A program made the translations under genes and the position numbers. The notes beneath the pieces were generated by a model that was not told the DNA's origin, did no database searches, and saw only the letters and a program-made list of their open reading frames with translations. Positions 6,381 through 8,761 of a stretch of 8,761 nucleotides of DNA are shown piece after piece. The stretch spans positions 1-8,761 of the forward strand of contig JAOUNV010000048.1 of assembly GCA_029880775.1 (NCBI GenBank), in the 5' to 3' direction. Every line of letters begins with the position of its first letter. The stretch's first letter is position 1. The stretch comes from Nitrospinota bacterium (GTDB lineage Bacteria > Nitrospinota_A > UBA7883).

Positions 6381-6387
6381 ATGACAC
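5962..6387 (-). CDS. Uncertain open reading frame, hypothetical protein
   Basis: A frame of 141 residues opens with GTG at 6387 (or 129 residues from the ATG at 6351). It contains several cysteines (GCSTIM, ATACCQK) and ends with LPGYGIAVDAFRI and YGSWRLGK. The first residues look like a lipoprotein signal (LLLFIGC), but that stretch is simply the complement of the strong ribosome site of the plus-strand gene at 6381, so it may be accidental. A plus-strand frame, 5998-6384, is open in exactly the same triplets, so codon use cannot tell the two apart. Neither has a good ribosome site, and I recognise no family. GYGIAVD resembles the GxAxD part of M15 peptidases, but the upstream metal-binding His is absent. 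It may be a decayed gene, or non-coding. Confidence 0.25.
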   Translation of the reverse strand: MSWLFLLLFIGCMGNWFRLDSTRINRRLSGAAYGCSTIMNDRFAPLAATGGAATACCQKVITGGRLARRDGIDIPQAILFFKEPGVHASSPAPAQAMQPDGMKINKGAQFADLPGYGIAVDAFRITNSNHGGDYGSWRLGK

Positions 6388-6725
6388 CTAAAGCATTGAC
6401 GATGGATATAGCTAGAAGGGCGCTGGTGTTCGGCGTTAAAAGGGCGATCACTAAGGAAGGAATGAGAACCTGCCTGACTCTATTGGCAAGCCACATCCAG
6501 GCCACGGAAAACAAAGTGGACGACGAGATCCTGCGCGTATTCGGTCCGGCGGCCAGCCATGTGCTGGCTGGGGCAAAGGCTGGGATGACGCTGGAGGAGT
6601 ACGAATCGTTAGTGTTCGAAGCGTTGGAGAGCGCCGCCCTGGCCACTCCCGCCGCCTGGGATGATGTGATCGTGAGCGCCGCCCAGGCCGTGGCCACATC
6701 GCCACGCAAGGCAAGGGGTAGATAA
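6381..6725 (+). CDS. Hypothetical phage protein, first gene of packaging operon
   Basis: A 114-residue protein with an excellent ribosome site (AAAAGGAG, 7 bases before the ATG at 6381). It is mostly helical and soluble: a basic N-terminal helix (ALTMDIARRALVFGVKRAI), a middle part with TENKVDDEILRVFG (42-55), and LEEYESLVFEAL (71-82), then PAAWDDVIVSAAQAVATSP and a basic tail (RKARGR). There is no signal peptide or clear membrane segment. The ATP-AAWDDVIV stretch reminds me of small proteins in Mu-like phages near the lysis region, but I cannot name a family. It is followed two bases later by the membrane-anchored coiled-coil gene and is surely co-transcribed with it. Confidence 0.75.
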   Translation: MTPKALTMDIARRALVFGVKRAITKEGMRTCLTLLASHIQATENKVDDEILRVFGPAASHVLAGAKAGMTLEEYESLVFEALESAALATPAAWDDVIVSAAQAVATSPRKARGR

Positions 6726-6727
6726 CC

Positions 6728-7027
6728 ATGCCCCTTTCCGAGGCGCTCCCCCTGTTGCTGGGGATAGTGGCCCTGTTCGTGGGGCTGATCAAGTTCTTTC
6801 TGGACCGTTACCTGGCCCAGATAGAGAAAAGATTCGACCAGCTGGAAGAGGCGATGCGCAACGAGGCGGCGGGAGTGACGGCCCTGCGCGAGGAATTTTT
6901 GCGTTTGAAGGCGGAGCTTCCGCTCCACTACGTCCGGCGCGAGGACGATATCCGGAACCAGACCGTGATAAACGCCAAGCTGGACGCGCTGTACCTGAAG
7001 ATCGAAGGACTCAAGGAGAAGGTGTGA
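6728..7027 (+). CDS. Membrane-anchored coiled-coil protein, Mu gp25-like position (DUF2730-type)
   Basis: A 99-residue protein from the ATG at 6728, with AGGGG about 10 bases upstream inside the end of the previous gene. Residues 5-25 form one transmembrane segment (LLLGIVALFVGLIKFF). The rest is a charged heptad-like coil (LAQIEKRFDQLEEAM at 29-43; LREEFLRLKAEL at 53-64) followed by LHYVRREDDIRNQTVINAKLDALY (67-90). The YVRRED...INAKLD block is one I associate with small Mu-like phage proteins encoded just before the VpaChn25_0724 and gp27 genes. It would place the coil in the cytoplasm or periplasm depending on orientation. The function is unknown; a lysis or spanin-like role is possible but not supported by a lipobox or signal peptide. 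Confidence 0.7.
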   Translation: MPLSEALPLLLGIVALFVGLIKFFLDRYLAQIEKRFDQLEEAMRNEAAGVTALREEFLRLKAELPLHYVRREDDIRNQTVINAKLDALYLKIEGLKEKV

Positions 7028-7332
7028 TGACCGATATGGAGAAAAGCAGACGCGAGGCCCTGCGGTGGATGGTCCTCTCCTCGCTCAACTTCGCTCGCCC
7101 CGCCGGCGCGGGGGAGCGGGTGATCCTGGGCGCCGTGAAGGATGAGATCCGCGACCTGACCCGCCTGGAGCTGCGCCGGGAGATGGACTATCTGCTGGGC
7201 CGTGGATTGCTGGACCTGGAAAACCCCCACACTCCCCACTGGCACGCTCGCCTGACCCGCCATGGGGTGGATGTGGTGGAGCATACCGTGGAGGTGGAGC
7301 CGGGGATCGCCCGCCCGCCGAAGTATTGGTGA
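7027..7332 (+). CDS. VpaChn25_0724-type winged-helix-like phage protein
   Basis: I chose the ATG at 7027, which shares one base with the upstream stop (TGA 7025-7027) and has GGAG 9 bases before it; GTG at 7024 is also open. The product has 101 residues. It has a helical N-terminus (SRREALRWMVLSSL), then a helix-turn-helix-like part (LGAVKDEIRDLTRLELRREMDYLLGRGLLDL, about 34-64), a short beta wing ending in WHARLTRHGVDVV (72-84), and a closing PGIARPPKY. This matches the small winged-helix-like family annotated as VpaChn25_0724 in Mu-like prophages, always encoded just before the gp27 homologue. A DNA-binding role in packaging or late regulation is plausible but unproven. Confidence 0.75.
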   Translation: MTDMEKSRREALRWMVLSSLNFARPAGAGERVILGAVKDEIRDLTRLELRREMDYLLGRGLLDLENPHTPHWHARLTRHGVDVVEHTVEVEPGIARPPKYW

Positions 7333-7336
7333 CCTG

Positions 7337-7768
7337 ATGCCACCGCGAACCAAATCCCCGCCGCCATCTGGGCCGGAGGAGCCCACTGTTCCCCCTCCTG
7401 CTCGCAAGACTTTCATGGAGCGGCTGGAAGATATCGCCCGCGCCACCGCCATGGCATTGCAGATCACTAAATCCATGGGAGAGGGGGACGCGGCGGAGAT
7501 GAACGAGGCGATGTTGCGCCTGGCCCAGGAGAGACTGTTCGCCATCCTGGTGGATGAGGACCCGGAGCAGAATCCCTGGGACATCATGCCGAAGATCACT
7601 AAGGCGGTGACCGACCTGTCGAAGACCGCTGTCATGCAGGTGAAGATGCGGGAGGATATGAAAGCGAAAATGGTGGCCAAGGTGGACGCGATGGCGTCAG
7701 GCGCCGGAAACGACAAGAAAATCAGACGGGCCCTTAAACAAGTGCGGGAGGAAATCTATGGATTGTGA
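7337..7768 (+). CDS. Short gp27-like protein (DUF3486), small-terminase candidate without its N-terminal HTH
   Basis: A 143-residue protein from the ATG at 7337, 4 bases after the previous stop; the site is weak (GGTGACCTG), so translation is probably coupled. The frame is open upstream to 7262, but that extension lies wholly inside the preceding gene and looks non-native. Residues 25-143 fit the C-terminal two-thirds of Mu gp27 (DUF3486): FMERLEDIARATAMAL, a helix with AEMNEAMLRLAQERLF (53-68), ITKAVTDLSKTAV, and a closing VREEIYGL. Family members usually begin with an HTH region of about 55 residues; here residues 1-24 are instead Pro-rich (PPRTKSPPPSGPEEP). Mu gp27 is considered the small terminase subunit. 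It overlaps the large terminase gene by 11 bases. Confidence 0.75.
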   Translation: MPPRTKSPPPSGPEEPTVPPPARKTFMERLEDIARATAMALQITKSMGEGDAAEMNEAMLRLAQERLFAILVDEDPEQNPWDIMPKITKAVTDLSKTAVMQVKMREDMKAKMVAKVDAMASGAGNDKKIRRALKQVREEIYGL

Positions 7769-8761
7769 AAAAACTCCCGCCGTGCCTCTGCTTCCATATC
7801 AGAAGCTCTGGGTGCGCGACCGCTCCCGGTTCAAAGCCGGCATGATGAGCCGCCAGAGCGGCAAGACCTTCTCCGCCACGCTGGAGATAGTGGATCAGGT
7901 TTTACAAAAGGCCGCCGATGGCAAAAGGGAGGATTGGATAATCCTGAGCCGGGGGGAGCGCCAGGCCCGCGAAGCGCTGAACGAAGGAGTGAAACGCCAC
8001 CTGATGGCCTGCGGCGCCATATTCAAAAGCATGGAGCGCCCATGGGCCGGGGCCGACGCCACATACAACGCGCTGGAGGTGGAGCTTGGCTGTGGATCGA
8101 AAATCACCGCCCTGCCTGCCAACCCGGATACGGCCCGAGGCTTTTCCCGCAACGTGTTGCTGGACGAGTTCGCCTTCCACCACGACAGCAGGCGAATATG
8201 GGCGGCGGTGTTCCCCGTCATCACCCGGCGGAAGCTTTCCATCCGCGTCATCAGCACTCCCAATGGAAAGGATAACAAGTTCCACGACATCATCACGCAG
8301 ACGGATGGGCGGTGGAGCGTGCACATTACCGACATCCACCAGGCGGTGGCCCAGGGGCTGGATGTGGATCCCGTCGAGCTGAAACAGGCCCTGAATGACG
8401 ACGAGGCGTGGGCCCGCGAGTATGAGCTTAGCTGGCTGGATGAATCGACCGCGTGGCTATCCTATGATCTCATCGGCCAGGCGGAGGATGTGAACGTCGG
8501 GACGCCTGACGCATATGGCGGCGGACCTTGCTACCTGGGGGTGGATATCGGCCGACGGCACGACTTGTGGGCCGCGGCGGCGCTGGAGCTGGTGGGTGAT
8601 GTGTTGTGGCTGCGGGAGCTGGCCGTCCTGCGCGGAGCCAGCTTTGCCGAACAGGACGCGGAGCTGGACCGGATGATGAGGGCCTACGACATTCGACGCG
8701 CCGCCATGGATGAGACGGGGCTGGGACTAAAGCCGGTGGAAGACGCTCAGGTCCGCCACGG
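7758..8761 (+). CDS. Large terminase subunit, Mu gp28-like (3' end cut by window)
   Basis: Open from the ATG at 7758, with GGGAGG 7 bases upstream, to the window edge; 334 residues are visible. It is the packaging motor ATPase and nuclease. Visible motifs: an adenine-binding LLPYQKLWVRD (11-21), Walker A MSRQSGKT (30-37), Walker B VLLDEFAF (133-140) with the catalytic Glu at 137, coupling motif ISTPNGK (165-171), and the start of the nuclease domain, YLGVDIGRRHDLWAA (259-273), with the first metal-binding Asp at 263; MDETGLG (317-323) should supply the second acidic site. The order and spacing are normal for Mu-like terminases (Mu gp28 is about 550 residues). The rest of the gene, and presumably portal and Mu F genes, lie to the right. 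Confidence 0.93.
   Translation, partial: MDCEKTPAVPLLPYQKLWVRDRSRFKAGMMSRQSGKTFSATLEIVDQVLQKAADGKREDWIILSRGERQAREALNEGVKRHLMACGAIFKSMERPWAGADATYNALEVELGCGSKITALPANPDTARGFSRNVLLDEFAFHHDSRRIWAAVFPVITRRKLSIRVISTPNGKDNKFHDIITQTDGRWSVHITDIHQAVAQGLDVDPVELKQALNDDEAWAREYELSWLDESTAWLSYDLIGQAEDVNVGTPDAYGGGPCYLGVDIGRRHDLWAAAALELVGDVLWLRELAVLRGASFAEQDAELDRMMRAYDIRRAAMDETGLGLKPVEDAQVRH

Noticed and set aside
6351..6387. Lipoprotein signal (LLLFIGC) on the minus strand
   Set aside because: It is the complement of the AAAAGGAGAAACAACC ribosome site of the plus-strand gene, lacks N-terminal positive charge and has no ribosome site of its own.
6311..6928. Long minus-strand frame opposite 6381-6928
   Set aside because: It is antisense to two genes that have good ribosome sites and coherent products; its own translation shows no family features.
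6928..7716. Long 262-residue minus-strand frame opposite the packaging genes
   Set aside because: It is antisense to the VpaChn25_0724-like and gp27-like genes, both recognisable; a Ser/Ala-rich antisense product is usual for GC-rich coding DNA.
1..8761. CRISPR array, tRNA or rRNA genes, insertion sequence, phage end sequences
   Set aside because: No regularly spaced repeats, no tRNA-like fold with a TTCRANY arm, no transposase gene, and no paired terminal repeats were seen.

Overview
The window lies inside a Mu-like (transposable-type) tailed-phage genome, most likely a prophage. Diagnostic genes are a gp28-type large terminase, a gp27 (DUF3486) relative, a VpaChn25_0724-type protein, a Mu-I-type protease/scaffold, a lambda-gpD-type decoration protein, a lambda-gpE-type major capsid protein, gp36 (DUF1320) and the start of a gp37-like gene. 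The DNA is GC-rich, and the phage proteins and Sec-type signal peptides fit a Gram-negative (proteobacteria-like) host. Nothing here fixes the species.

Layout. (1) Positions 1-5013, minus strand: a tight head operon read right to left: protease/scaffold, decoration, major capsid, a 457-residue fibre-like protein with a signal peptide, a 111-residue protein with a signal peptide, gp36 and gp37-like (cut by the window edge). Gaps are 0-22 bases and the ribosome sites often overlap the preceding stop codon. (2) 5014-5194: a non-coding leader with a possible promoter and two inverted repeats. (3) 5195-5830, minus strand: a DUF1648/SdpI-like integral membrane protein behind its own possible promoter. 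(4) 5831-6380: a poorly explained stretch with open frames on both strands of 5962-6387. (5) 6381-8761, plus strand: a second tight operon of an unknown small protein, a membrane-anchored coiled-coil protein, a winged-helix-like VpaChn25_0724 protein, a short gp27-like protein and the large terminase (cut by the right edge).

How it works together. The plus-strand operon supplies DNA packaging: terminase ATPase/nuclease plus the small-terminase candidate. The minus-strand operon supplies the procapsid protease and scaffold, the shell and its decoration, then head-tail connection proteins. In Mu and most relatives these modules are read in one direction. Here they diverge, with an accessory membrane-protein gene between them.

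The least ordinary parts are the divergent arrangement, the two exported proteins inserted between capsid and gp36, the SdpI-like gene at the divergence point, the apparent loss of the N-terminal helix-turn-helix region from the gp27 homologue, and an extra module inside the decoration protein. I did not find a clearly new defence or retroelement system.
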